21,604 nt of DNA from CAZZIQ01 sp964654355 (lineage in GTDB: Bacteria; Pseudomonadota; Gammaproteobacteria; GCF-002020875). The notes beneath the pieces are model-generated. The model was not told the DNA's origin, searched no databases, and saw only the letters and a program-made list of their open reading frames with translations. A program made the translations under genes and the position numbers. Location of the stretch: positions 1 to 21,604 of the forward strand of contig CAZZIQ010000017.1 of NCBI GenBank assembly GCA_964654355.1. Direction: 5' to 3'. Position 1 is the stretch's first letter, and the number at the start of each line of letters is the position of its first letter. Below are positions 1 to 10,940 of the stretch, in pieces.

Positions 1-64
1 GAGCGCGGAATGATAGGGCCCTACCCGACGCGACGCAATCACCGATTCGGTTTTCGCACCGCCT

Positions 65-94
65 TTCACAGCCCAAGCGCTGAATCTCTATAAT
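65..94 (+). promoter_or_regulatory. folD sigma70-type promoter
   Basis: A -35 box TTCACA (65-70, five of six consensus bases) is followed after 18 bases by a perfect -10 TATAAT (89-94). Transcription would start near 101, leaving a short leader of about 25 nt. GGAG at 114-117 lies 8 bases before the folD ATG at 126. The spacing and match quality make this the clearest promoter in the window. Confidence 0.75.
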
Positions 95-125
95 GCCGCC
101 CTAATTCAAACCCGGAGTACTCCCG

Positions 126-977
126 ATGCCTGCGCAAATCCTTGATGGCCGCCAGATTGCCGCTGACATCCGCTTGGATCTCGCCCAACGCGTCGCGGCC
201 CGTGTTGCTGCAGGCAAACGCGCGCCCGGACTCGCGGTTATTCAAGTGGGCGATGATCCAGCTTCTTCCGTCTATGTGCGCAACAAACGCAAGGCCTGCG
301 ACGAAATTGGCATTTATTCTGAGGCATTCGATCTTCCGGCCAGCACGACGCAAAGCGAGCTGCTGACGGTGATTGATCAACTCAACGACAATTCGGCAAT
401 CGACGGTATCTTGGTGCAGTTGCCCCTGCCTGCCGGCCTCGATGCCGATGCGATCTTGGATCACATTCGTCCTGACAAAGACGTCGACGGCTTTCATCCC
501 GACAATCTTGGTCGGCTGGCGCAGAAACGTCCGGTGCTGCGCCCGTGCACACCGGCTGGCGTCATGACCTTGCTCGATCGCACCGGTATCGAGTTGGAAG
601 GCAAAGAAGCAGTCGTGGTCGGTGCATCCAACATCGTCGGCCGCCCGATGGCGCTGGAACTGCTCGCCGCCCGTTGCACGGTGACGGTGTGTCATTCCAA
701 AACGCGCGACCTTGAAGCGCATGTGCGCCGCGCGGAAGTGTTGGTCGTTGGTGTGGGTCGCCCACACTTCATTCCAGGTGATTGGATTCAGCAGGACGCA
801 GTCGTGATCGACGTGGGCATCAATCGTCTGGAAAGTGGCGCCTTGGTGGGCGACGTCGAAACCGAGATCGCTGCCCAGTATGCCGCATGGATTACGCCCG
901 TACCGGGTGGTGTCGGCCCAATGACCATTGCCACGCTCATGCAGAACACGCTCTACGCGTGCGAACAACTACATTGA
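126..977 (+). CDS. folD: Bifunctional methylenetetrahydrofolate dehydrogenase / cyclohydrolase FolD
   Basis: This cytosolic enzyme of one-carbon metabolism oxidises 5,10-methylene-THF with NADP to methenyl-THF, then hydrolyses it to 10-formyl-THF, which feeds purine and formyl-methionine synthesis. The 283 aa match the usual FolD length. Visible signatures are the substrate-site stretch YVRNKRKACDEIG with the catalytic lysine, the QLPLP segment, DKDVDGF, PCTPAG, the Rossmann nucleotide-binding motif GASNIVGRP, and PVPGGVGPMT near the C-terminus. The ATG at 126 has GGAG 8 bases upstream and a strong promoter. The gene ends 4 bases from the stop of the convergent membrane-protein gene. FolD is commonly found near cysS and ppiB in gammaproteobacteria, which supports the call. 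Confidence 0.97.
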   Translation: MPAQILDGRQIAADIRLDLAQRVAARVAAGKRAPGLAVIQVGDDPASSVYVRNKRKACDEIGIYSEAFDLPASTTQSELLTVIDQLNDNSAIDGILVQLPLPAGLDADAILDHIRPDKDVDGFHPDNLGRLAQKRPVLRPCTPAGVMTLLDRTGIELEGKEAVVVGASNIVGRPMALELLAARCTVTVCHSKTRDLEAHVRRAEVLVVGVGRPHFIPGDWIQQDAVVIDVGINRLESGALVGDVETEIAAQYAAWITPVPGGVGPMTIATLMQNTLYACEQLH

Positions 978-981
978 TTCG

Positions 982-1626
982 CTAAGACTTGGCCGATTGA
1001 ATCGTCGGCCGTTTCTCAAATAAGGCCACCAACAGCAGCGTTAGCGCACTGCCCACTCCGGCTAGTGCCATGTCTTTTTGTGCATCCCAGAGATCCCCTT
1101 GGATCCCCAAGAAGTGAATACCAAGATCGCCACCAAAGATCAATGCAGCAACCCATTCGCCTAGTTCATACAACGTCGACACGCTAAACACCAAAGCGAA
1201 CGGCATCACGTAATACCACCCCCCGCGCAAGGCATTGTGCTGACGCAGACTCTCTAAAACCGGCAGGGTGATGAACAATCCGAACAGGAAATGCACGATG
1301 CGATCGTAGTGATTCCGCGTCCAGCCCAGATGTTCTCCAAGTGAAACCCCGAAATGGGTTTGCACAAAATCTGCAAGCGGCACCTGCGCATAGGTGTAAT
1401 GCGTACCGACGGCATGCGCACAAAGAAATAGAAAAATCAGGGTAAGCGAGAGATTCGAAACGGGTGCGTTGACCTGAACGCGCCATAACACGATCAGCGC
1501 CAGCAGCACACCGATTTGCTCCAGCGCCCACGCTTGAAAGTCCAAGGGTTGATACGCCGCAATGCCCCACACCAGCGCATAGATTGCCGCCAACACGTTT
1601 CCATAAGCGGGCAACCAAGGCAGCAT
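982..1626 (-). CDS. DUF2238 (YjdF-like) integral membrane protein
   Basis: This is a 214-aa inner-membrane protein with about six hydrophobic segments. It carries motifs I associate with the YjdF/DUF2238 family: HYDRIVHFLFG in the middle, then YELGEW, and near the C-terminus the QGDLWDAQKDM stretch followed by a last membrane helix. The family's molecular function is unknown. Its conserved polar residues (His, Asp, Glu, Trp) lie at helix ends, which suggests a small-molecule or metal site, but that is inference. The ATG at 1626 is chosen because GAGGT lies 6 bases upstream; an in-frame extension to 1746 would run deep into cysS. It starts 7 bases after the cysS stop, so it is probably co-transcribed with cysS. 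Confidence 0.85.
   Translation of the reverse strand: MLPWLPAYGNVLAAIYALVWGIAAYQPLDFQAWALEQIGVLLALIVLWRVQVNAPVSNLSLTLIFLFLCAHAVGTHYTYAQVPLADFVQTHFGVSLGEHLGWTRNHYDRIVHFLFGLFITLPVLESLRQHNALRGGWYYVMPFALVFSVSTLYELGEWVAALIFGGDLGIHFLGIQGDLWDAQKDMALAGVGSALTLLLVALFEKRPTIQSAKS
991..1017 (+). terminator. Possible terminator between convergent folD and the DUF2238 gene
   Basis: A perfect 6-bp inverted repeat, GGCCGA at 991-996 and TCGGCC at 1005-1010, encloses an 8-base loop. On the plus strand it is followed by GTTTCTC. The hairpin lies just after the folD stop, inside the 3' end of the convergent gene. The T-run is poor, so termination efficiency is uncertain. Confidence 0.35.
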
Positions 1627-1633
1627 TGTTACC

Positions 1634-3016
<1,383 letters not shown>

Positions 3017-3021
3017 GACTC

Positions 3022-4320
3022 TTACACAATAATGGATTGCGCACACTGCGCGAGACGCTGACGCATCCGCGCCGCACCCAATAGACGCGCTAGCGTACCT
3101 AACTCAGGGCCATCTAAACGACCCGTCAATGCAGCACGAAAGGGATGGAATAAGGCCTTGCCTTTAACGCCAGCGCTCGCAGCAACTTGTTTTGCATAGG
3201 CCCCAAATGCGGCTTCGGCCTGGGCAGGATCCTGATCCAGCTGTGCCAGGGCGGCCGTAAAAAATGCCGGCGCCGTTTCAGCAAGTACCTGCTGAGCCTC
3301 TGCGCTCAGCTCGGGCGTCTCCGCTGCCAACACCTGCGCCCAGGTTTGCGCGTCACCCGGCAGCAAGCAATTCGGCCGCAGTCCCGCAATCAAGACGGAT
3401 CGGTCCACACCGACACGTTCTTCCAGCCCAGACCACGCCCACCATGCCGCTTCATCCAACGCATCCAGGGCCAAACGCTGCCAATGCTGCAACGCGCCTT
3501 CATCAACCTGAGCCGGAGAACGTGCCACCCGTGCCAAGTCAAACTGTGCGGCCAATTCGTCCATACTGAGTAGACGCTCCTCAAAGGCCGAGCAACCCAA
3601 GCGCGCGAGGAAATTACACACTGCAAGCGGCAACCAACCCGCCGCACGCAGACCGGCAACGGTACGACTCCCATCACGCTTGGACAGCGGCTTCCCGTTC
3701 GCTTCGACCAACAACGGCAAGTGCCCATAGTGAGGTGCCGGAAGATTGAGCGCCTGCAACAGCAATTGTTGGCGTGCAGTATTGGATAAATGATCTTCAC
3801 CGCGTAGCACCAAAGTCATGCCCATGTCAGCATCATCGATGGCATTGGCGGCAATGAACACCGACGAGCCGTCCGAGCGCTGGATCACAAAATCACCAAC
3901 CTGCTTCGGCACCAACTTTTGCCCACCTCGTATGAGATCGGTCCAAGAGCTCGCAGGTAGATGCTTCACCTTCAAGCGCAATGCGCCCTGTACCTTCTCC
4001 GCTTGGCCCGCGGCTGCGAGTTGTGCGAAGCATTCCAGATGCCGTGGCGCATGCTCACTCTGATGACGCACCTCGCCATCCCAATGCAACCCGAGCCACT
4101 GCAATAAATCGAGAATCGCATGTGCGTGTTCGCGCACCGAACGCTCCGCGTCGGTATCCTCAATGCGCAACCGGAACTGGCCGCCACTGCGGCGCGCTGC
4201 AAGCCACGCAAACAGCGCGGTCCGCGCATTCCCCAGGTGCAATTCGCCAGTCGGACTCGGGGCAAAACGGGTGATCACGGGCTGCTCGAGCGAGAAAGAA
4301 GAGAGATTGGATTCAGACAT
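3022..4320 (-). CDS. gltX2: Divergent second glutamyl-tRNA synthetase lacking the zinc-binding subdomain
   Basis: A class Ic synthetase of 432 aa that would attach glutamate to a tRNA. Residues 18-25 are RFAPSPTG, the HIGH motif is HLGN (28-31), IEDTD follows at 53-57, LRGEDH lies near 172-177, and the KMSKS-type motif is LSKRDG (212-217). The C-terminal anticodon-binding half is present, with KGKALFHPFRAALTG near the end, so this is not the truncated GluQ-RS. Compared with the canonical copy at 18927-20333, it lacks about 37 residues after residue 107, exactly where that copy has its CxC...YxxxC zinc site. The glutamate-site tyrosine (PTYN in the canonical copy) is phenylalanine at 155, while the asparagine four residues on (N159) is kept. 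ATG 4320 is used; its ribosome site is weak and GTG 4347 is the alternative. Whether it charges tRNA-Glu, tRNA-Gln or both cannot be read from the sequence. The symbol is provisional. Confidence 0.85.
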   Translation of the reverse strand: MSESNLSSFSLEQPVITRFAPSPTGELHLGNARTALFAWLAARRSGGQFRLRIEDTDAERSVREHAHAILDLLQWLGLHWDGEVRHQSEHAPRHLECFAQLAAAGQAEKVQGALRLKVKHLPASSWTDLIRGGQKLVPKQVGDFVIQRSDGSSVFIAANAIDDADMGMTLVLRGEDHLSNTARQQLLLQALNLPAPHYGHLPLLVEANGKPLSKRDGSRTVAGLRAAGWLPLAVCNFLARLGCSAFEERLLSMDELAAQFDLARVARSPAQVDEGALQHWQRLALDALDEAAWWAWSGLEERVGVDRSVLIAGLRPNCLLPGDAQTWAQVLAAETPELSAEAQQVLAETAPAFFTAALAQLDQDPAQAEAAFGAYAKQVAASAGVKGKALFHPFRAALTGRLDGPELGTLARLLGAARMRQRLAQCAQSIIV

Positions 4321-4401
4321 CCGGCGCAGGATACCGCAGCACCCCACGCAACGGGACCAGCTCAGGTATGATTTCGGTTTTCCAGATTGCGGAGACTCGT
4401 T

Positions 4402-5046
4402 ATGACCACCGCCCTATTCCCGCTCAGATCAGGTGTACGCCTCCTCGCTGCACTGCCGCTGCTGTGGACCTTGGCGGGCTGCACATCCGGAGAAAGCAAC
4501 GCATCCTCATCCACCTCAGTCACAACGACTGAGCAGACCTCTCGAGCACACACCATGATTCGCATGCACACCAACCACGGCGTTATTACGCTCAAGCTTG
4601 ATACGGAAAACGCACCGAAGACCACCGCGAACTTTCTACAATATGTTGATGATGGCCACTTCAACGGCACCATCTTCCATCGCGTAATCCCAGGCTTCAT
4701 GATCCAGGGCGGCGGCTTTGAGCCCGGCATGAGCGAGAAGAACACCCGTGAACCGGTTGAAAACGAAGCGAAGAATGGCCTTAAAAATAAGGTCGGCTCG
4801 ATCGCCATGGCCCGCACCATGGACCCGCACTCCGCGACTGCACAGTTCTTCATCAATGTGAACAACAACAGCTTCCTCGACTACCCAGGCCAGGATGGCT
4901 GGGGCTACTGCGTGTTCGGCGAAGTTACTGATGGCCTAGATATCGTCATGGACATTGCCAAGGTCAAAACTGGCCGCAGCGGCTTCCACGATGATGTCCC
5001 GGTTGACGACGTGGTGATCGAAAAAGTCGAACGCGTCGAAGGCTAA
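4402..5046 (+). CDS. ppiB: PpiB-type cyclophilin peptidyl-prolyl isomerase with lipoprotein signal
   Basis: Cyclophilin-fold peptidyl-prolyl cis-trans isomerase, 214 aa. Residues 52-214 match a complete cytosolic-type PpiB, with FHRVIPGFMIQGG (catalytic Arg in FHR), ARTMDPHSATAQFFINV and GWGYCVFGEV. In front lies a short charged start, a hydrophobic segment and the lipobox LAGC (24-27), followed by a Ser/Thr-rich linker. This predicts export, lipidation at Cys27 and membrane anchoring; Thr at +2 is not the Asp inner-membrane retention signal, so outer-membrane sorting would be expected. ATG 4402 has GGAG 7 bases upstream; an in-frame TTG at 4387 is less likely. An internal ATG at 4555 (Met52) coincides with the usual PpiB N-terminus. 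It lies 38 bases upstream of lpxH, a common pairing. Confidence 0.93.
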   Translation: MTTALFPLRSGVRLLAALPLLWTLAGCTSGESNASSSTSVTTTEQTSRAHTMIRMHTNHGVITLKLDTENAPKTTANFLQYVDDGHFNGTIFHRVIPGFMIQGGGFEPGMSEKNTREPVENEAKNGLKNKVGSIAMARTMDPHSATAQFFINVNNNSFLDYPGQDGWGYCVFGEVTDGLDIVMDIAKVKTGRSGFHDDVPVDDVVIEKVERVEG

Positions 5047-5084
5047 GCCTTCCTTCTGCGGGTTGTCTGCACGCCGGATTCAAG

Positions 5085-5813
5085 GTGGCTACGCTCTTCG
5101 TTGCTGACGTCCATCTGGATCCGGACCGACGCCCCGCTATTCACGCCCTCTTCCTTGCGTTTCTACGCACCCAAGCACGAGAAGCCGATGCCGTTTATTT
5201 GCTGGGCGATCTGTTTGATGCCTGGTGGCTTGGCGACCGCATTGATCGAGAACATTACCCAGCCGCACTCAGCGCCTTGCGCGAACTGACGGCGCAGGGA
5301 GTGCCCGTTTATGCCGTTCATGGCAATCGTGACTTTCTCTTAGGCGAAGAATTCAGCGCCGCAACCGGCGTAACGCTACTCAACGAACCCAGCGTAGTCG
5401 AAGTGAATGGGGAGTCGATCCTCATCGCTCATGGCGATGTCTACTGCACTGATGATGTGCGCTATCAGCGCCTGCGTCGTCTCACCCGCAATCCGGTCCT
5501 GCAATGGCTCTGGCAACACACACCGATTCGATGGCGGCGCCATCTCGGGCAGAAGATTCGTAATGCCAGTGCTCAGGCGATCCAATATAAACCTGCAGCG
5601 ATTATGGATGTGCATCCAGCGACGGTTGACCGCGCGATGGTGCAAGCTGGCGTACAACGCCTCGTGCATGGCCACACACATCGCCCCAACCATCATCAAT
5701 GGCAACACAATGGCCAGACCTTCCACCGTCACGTGGTCGGCGATTGGTATCAAAACGGCAGCGTCTTGGTGGCTCACCAAGGCGAATGGACACTAGAGAC
5801 CCTATCGACTTAA
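5085..5813 (+). CDS. lpxH: UDP-2,3-diacylglucosamine diphosphatase LpxH
   Basis: Calcineurin-like metallophosphoesterase of 242 aa that hydrolyses UDP-2,3-diacylglucosamine to lipid X and UMP in lipid A synthesis, at the cytoplasmic face of the inner membrane. Metal-binding motifs appear in order: ADVHL (Asp8, His10), GDLFDAWW (Asp42), HGNRDFL (Asn81, Arg82), AHGDVYCTDD (His116) and GHTHRP near residue 200. The start is GTG at 5085, the only position giving the family N-terminus; the ribosome site is weak (GGA 6 bases upstream), so translation may depend partly on ppiB. Its presence implies a lipid A-containing outer membrane. Confidence 0.95.
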   Translation: MATLFVADVHLDPDRRPAIHALFLAFLRTQAREADAVYLLGDLFDAWWLGDRIDREHYPAALSALRELTAQGVPVYAVHGNRDFLLGEEFSAATGVTLLNEPSVVEVNGESILIAHGDVYCTDDVRYQRLRRLTRNPVLQWLWQHTPIRWRRHLGQKIRNASAQAIQYKPAAIMDVHPATVDRAMVQAGVQRLVHGHTHRPNHHQWQHNGQTFHRHVVGDWYQNGSVLVAHQGEWTLETLST

Positions 5814-5826
5814 GTTGTTGTACACG

Positions 5827-5855
5827 CTGGCTATTTAAGAAAAACCTGTTATAGT
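5827..5855 (+). promoter_or_regulatory. Extended -10 promoter of the DEAD-box helicase gene
   Basis: TGT followed by TATAGT (5847-5855) forms an extended -10 element. The -35 region 17 bases upstream, CTGGCT at 5827-5832, matches consensus poorly, as is usual for extended -10 promoters. Transcription would start near 5862, giving a leader of about 180 nt before the helicase ATG at 6042. Confidence 0.6.
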
Positions 5856-5865
5856 GCTCGGCCGT

Positions 5866-5924
5866 TGAGCGAAACGCTCACCGACAACTTCATCGAACGA
5901 CCTTTCCTCCACTGTCTCTGACAG
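5866..5924 (+). promoter_or_regulatory. Structured 5' leader of the helicase mRNA
   Basis: Two perfect small hairpins lie in the predicted leader: TGAGCG/CGCTCA with an AAA loop (5866-5880), only a few bases after the predicted transcription start, and CTGTC/GACAG with a TCT loop (5912-5924). A long structured leader suggests post-transcriptional control. Known RNA-helicase and cold-shock genes often have long leaders, but I see no named riboswitch or cold-box motif here. Confidence 0.4.
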
Positions 5925-5949
5925 CTGTGTCCGATTGCAGGTCCACTCG

Positions 5950-6041
5950 ATGACCCTGCTCGCTGACACGCCTCCTTGCGTTCCGCGCGCCTACACGAAA
6001 ATACCGGACTCGGCCGCGCGCCCGTCCGCAAGGAAGCATGT

Positions 6042-6045
<4 letters not shown>
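5950..6045 (+). CDS. 31-codon upstream ORF overlapping the helicase start
   Basis: An ORF from ATG 5950 encodes 31 residues beginning MTLLADTPPC and ending ARKHV. Its TGA at 6043-6045 overlaps the helicase ATG at 6042-6044 as ATGA. CAGG 8 bases upstream of 5950 could serve as a ribosome site. The peptide resembles no family I know and has a Pro-Pro pair. The termination-reinitiation geometry is the main reason to list it. It may equally be a chance ORF, because the helicase has its own strong AAGGAAG at 6030-6036. Confidence 0.3.
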
Positions 6046-8016
<1,971 letters not shown>

Positions 8017-8033
<17 letters not shown>

Positions 8034-8760
8034 ACGTCTGGGTGGTGTAGCCTGCCGGCAGCGCAAACAAAGCGGCCGGCAGCGCTGCATCGTCTTCCAC
8101 GCTGAACAACATGCGCTGCACACCTGCGCTCTGATTTTCTTGTACCGGGAAACCGGAATCCAAGGCGCGTGTTGGCTGCAAAATCGCGTCGGCAAAATTG
8201 CACGCATTCACGTTTTCCGATGCCGTAACCGGCAAACTGGCGGCGTGAAAACTTGCCATGACCGTGGCGAACTCGCGTAACGCCTCAAGCACTGCAGGGA
8301 ACAACTCAGGCACCACCACAGAGGTGCGGCACACCTCACCATTGGCTTTTAATGTGAGCTTTAGTGGCGCTAATCCTTCGACCTCGGGTGCGCCCTGCAT
8401 CGACTCGAGTGTGTGCTCTAAACGAATCGCGGCAGCCAACGTATCATCGACGGCCACCGGCACATACGGCACCTGTAGGATCGACTGATCCGCACGCACA
8501 ATGTTGTAGAGCGTCTTGCTGTCACGCTCGAGCAAGAGAAAGTCATCCTCATCCTTGCCGCCATCAAAGCGCAGTACGGCTTCACTCAGCAACAAACGCA
8601 AAGGATAGGGTTCACCTTCCGCGCGCCGCTCTGCCCACACCACAACCTGCGCCACAACCGGCTCTTCGGGTGTGCCCGCCTCTTGCGCAAAGACAGGCGC
8701 CGTATTCGCACTCAGCAGCGCCACAACAAAAACCGAAACAACCGTCGAAAACGCTTTCAT
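8017..8760 (-). CDS. Secreted/periplasmic protein of unknown function
   Basis: I do not recognise this 247-aa protein. It begins with a clear Sec signal peptide: Lys2, a hydrophobic core (VVSVFVVALLSA) and a probable cleavage after PVFA before QEAG. The mature part is acidic, with mixed alpha/beta character and no evident transmembrane segment. It has only two cysteines, in GEVCRTS and NACNFAD, which could form a disulfide in the periplasm. ATG 8760 is preferred to GTG 8766 because GGGG lies 7 bases upstream. It starts 12 bases after the DUF455 gene and is the last gene of the purF-metZ operon. Its stop codon lies within the 3' end of the convergent helicase gene. Confidence 0.75.
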
Positions 8761-8772
8761 CGCCACACCCCG

Positions 8773-9588
8773 TTATGCGTTGTGCATTTGCACAAAATTC
8801 ATCTCACGCGCCGTGAAACCGGCATGTTTACGCGCAGCGTGATTGAACGGCCCGCGCAATCGTCCTTGGGCAAGGCGTGCCGCACGCTGCTCAAATTCAA
8901 GCTCAGCATCCAAGCCCTGTTGCGCACACCCCCATTGAAACCAATGCGTGCCCGCGGCGACATGCCCGACCTCTTCGCGATAAATCACGTCCAAGGCCTC
9001 TAACATTGCAACATCGCCGATCTTTTCAAATTTCTTACGAATGCCAGGCGTGACATCCAAGCCACGCGCTTCCAGCACCCGCGGCACCAAGGTCATACGG
9101 TCGAGGAAATCCTCCTCGGTTTCGATGGCTGCATCCCACAGCCCAGCATGGGCAGGCAGATCGCCATAACCCGCCTCCAATTCCTGCAGCCGCTGCGCGA
9201 CTCGACTGAAATGGTCGCGCTCTTCATCGGCAATCCGGATCCAATCGGCGAGGTAGGCGCGTCGCTCTACGTCCGGAAACGCACGAAAACGATACGCCGC
9301 ATCCAGCGCCAAATTGATCGCACTGAACTCGATGTGGGCAATGGCATGAATCAGCGCAACCTGCCCCTGCAGCGTATTCGGATCGCGCATCGGTACTTCA
9401 CGCGGCGGTACCAGCAACGGCCGCGCCGGCCAGCCACCGACGGCATGCGCACCCAGAATCAGGGCCGATGCGGCCAAATCGAGGCGATCTGCCTGAAAAT
9501 CGCCCCAGAGGACCGCAACTGCCGCACATTTCTTCGCAACATCGGTTTCCTGCAGGGCATGCTCGAGTCGTGTGTAAACCGAATCCAT
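8773..9588 (-). CDS. DUF455 ferritin-like protein
   Basis: A 271-aa all-helical protein of the DUF455 family within the ferritin-like superfamily. Candidate di-iron ligands are IAHIEFSAINLALD, ADEERDHF and YREEVGHVAAGTHWF, giving the repeated E...ExxH pattern; an ETEEDF segment adds another acidic cluster. The family has been linked to tRNA hydroxylase-like di-iron folds, but its substrate is not established, so function stays open. The ATG at 9588 shares one base with the upstream kinase stop (TGATG) and has AGGA 7 bases upstream; GTG 9591 is the alternative. Translational coupling to the kinase is likely. Confidence 0.85.
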   Translation of the reverse strand: MDSVYTRLEHALQETDVAKKCAAVAVLWGDFQADRLDLAASALILGAHAVGGWPARPLLVPPREVPMRDPNTLQGQVALIHAIAHIEFSAINLALDAAYRFRAFPDVERRAYLADWIRIADEERDHFSRVAQRLQELEAGYGDLPAHAGLWDAAIETEEDFLDRMTLVPRVLEARGLDVTPGIRKKFEKIGDVAMLEALDVIYREEVGHVAAGTHWFQWGCAQQGLDAELEFEQRAARLAQGRLRGPFNHAARKHAGFTAREMNFVQMHNA

Positions 9589-10925
9589 CACTCCATCCTA
9601 CTCGACACCCCAGCCGAACCACATAACAGAACGAACACATCCATTACATTGGTTCCGGTCGGACCCGTCGCAAAATCCAAACCCAGGTGCGCCAACAGCG
9701 CTCCACTGTCCGCGGAACGCAAAGCCGTCTCGATCGACCGCCCCGCCGCTGCCGCTCGCGCCGCCGTATCACCATCGACCACCGCACCCGCCTGCAGGTC
9801 ACTGCCGTCGGAGCCATCGCTCGCAGCAACCAGCAACTGCCACCCCGGAACGCCCGCCAAGCGCTGCGCCAAAGCGAGGGCGAAATGGCGGGCGCGACCA
9901 CCACAGCCCGGATGCTCCGGCAACGGAATCGGCACCTCGCCGCCCCAGATCTTGACCCTAATTTCTTTGCGGGAATGGTGCGCACGGGCCTCGGTCTCGA
10001 CGCGCGCCAACGCCTCTTCCAAGCCATCCGGCAACAGCGCGCCATCCTCGATTTCGAAGACAGGGGTCGTGGCTGGCATGGGCGAAAAGCGCGCCAACTC
10101 ACCCTGCAAATCTGCGATCAACGCCGCACGCAAGGCCGCATTGTTCGCGACCACAAATGAGGCAAATGATTCCGGGATTTCTATTTTATAAACAATATCT
10201 TGGGATTTATTATTGACAACTTTTCGAATCCATTCGGGAAGTTGAGAATCAATCGGTTGCGCATCTTTCTTCTTACCGCTTATCGGATGCAACAAGCCCG
10301 AAGCAATGACCACCGGGTCGTCCTCCGGCACATCTGAAATCAGTAATTCGGTGACCTCCCGACCCGGACAAAACCGCCACAGCCCACCCCCTTTGATCTG
10401 TGAAAACCGGGCTCGAATCGCGTTGAGCCGCGCAATCCCCCACCCTGCCGCGAAGGCCGCTTGGGTGAGACGCTGGAAGTCCCCAAGGGTCACCCCGGGA
10501 CGCGGCACCTCAACCAGCGCCGACGCCCCACCAGAAATCAGATAGAGCACCCGCCCCTGTTCGGGCACCCGCTCCAAAAACCGAATCAACGCCTCACCGG
10601 CGACCAGGCTGGCGGCATTGATCTGTGGATGACCACCAAAATGCACCTCGACCGGAAAAGGGAAATCTGCTTCGCTCGCAATCCAACAATCCGCTCGGGT
10701 GACCACCAGCGCCGCCTGAATCTGAGCCCCGATGACCGCCTCCGCACCCTGCAACATGGCCGGAGCGGCCTTGCCCAATGCGACGACCCAAACCGGCCCC
10801 GAATCGACCCGAAAACTTCGCATTGCCCGTAATTGCGCAGCGACCACGCGCTGACCATCCACAGCATGCAATGCTGAGCGCAGCGAACGCTGCAACAGCG
10901 CAGAAAAAGTAGAAAACGGCGTCAC
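9588..10925 (-). CDS. Glycerate 2-kinase (DUF4147/MOFRL family)
   Basis: Predicted cytosolic kinase that phosphorylates D-glycerate to 2-phosphoglycerate (GckA/TtuD type), 445 aa, normal for the family. Visible features are the nucleotide-site segment VVALGKAAPAML with its lysine, LISGGASAL, IKGGGL, SDVPEDDP, then the C-terminal MOFRL part with GCGGRARHFALALA, ASDGSDG and the GPTGTNVMD signature. The start is GTG 10925, 15 bases after the metZ stop, with no clear ribosome site; the next ATG would remove about 34 residues ahead of the lysine motif. A low-GC patch at 10151-10250 encodes a variable linker. It lies between metZ and the DUF455 gene in an operon-like run. Confidence 0.85.
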   Translation of the reverse strand: MTPFSTFSALLQRSLRSALHAVDGQRVVAAQLRAMRSFRVDSGPVWVVALGKAAPAMLQGAEAVIGAQIQAALVVTRADCWIASEADFPFPVEVHFGGHPQINAASLVAGEALIRFLERVPEQGRVLYLISGGASALVEVPRPGVTLGDFQRLTQAAFAAGWGIARLNAIRARFSQIKGGGLWRFCPGREVTELLISDVPEDDPVVIASGLLHPISGKKKDAQPIDSQLPEWIRKVVNNKSQDIVYKIEIPESFASFVVANNAALRAALIADLQGELARFSPMPATTPVFEIEDGALLPDGLEEALARVETEARAHHSRKEIRVKIWGGEVPIPLPEHPGCGGRARHFALALAQRLAGVPGWQLLVAASDGSDGSDLQAGAVVDGDTAARAAAAGRSIETALRSADSGALLAHLGLDFATGPTGTNVMDVFVLLCGSAGVSSRME

Positions 10926-10940
10926 CGAACGGCGACGCGA

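Noticed and set aside
14..23. Perfect 10-bp palindrome TAGGGCCCTA near the left edge
   Set aside because: It has no loop or T-run to be a terminator and lies outside the folD promoter; too short to support a function.
66..968. 300-codon ORF antisense to folD
   Set aside because: It mirrors the strongly conserved folD frame, has no family features and no ribosome site; typical antisense shadow in GC-rich DNA.
3022..4320. Considered as GluQ-RS or a pseudogene of gltX
   Set aside because: GluQ-RS lacks the C-terminal anticodon-binding half, which is present here; the frame is fully open with the catalytic motifs kept, so it is not a pseudogene on sequence evidence.
5867..5879. Hairpin in the helicase leader as an lpxH terminator
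   Set aside because: The 6-bp stem is not followed by a T-run and lies downstream of a good extended -10, so it is better read as part of the leader.
9148..10191. 347-codon plus-strand ORF over the DUF455 and glycerate kinase genes
   Set aside because: It spans two well-supported minus-strand genes and their junction; its translation has no family-like features.
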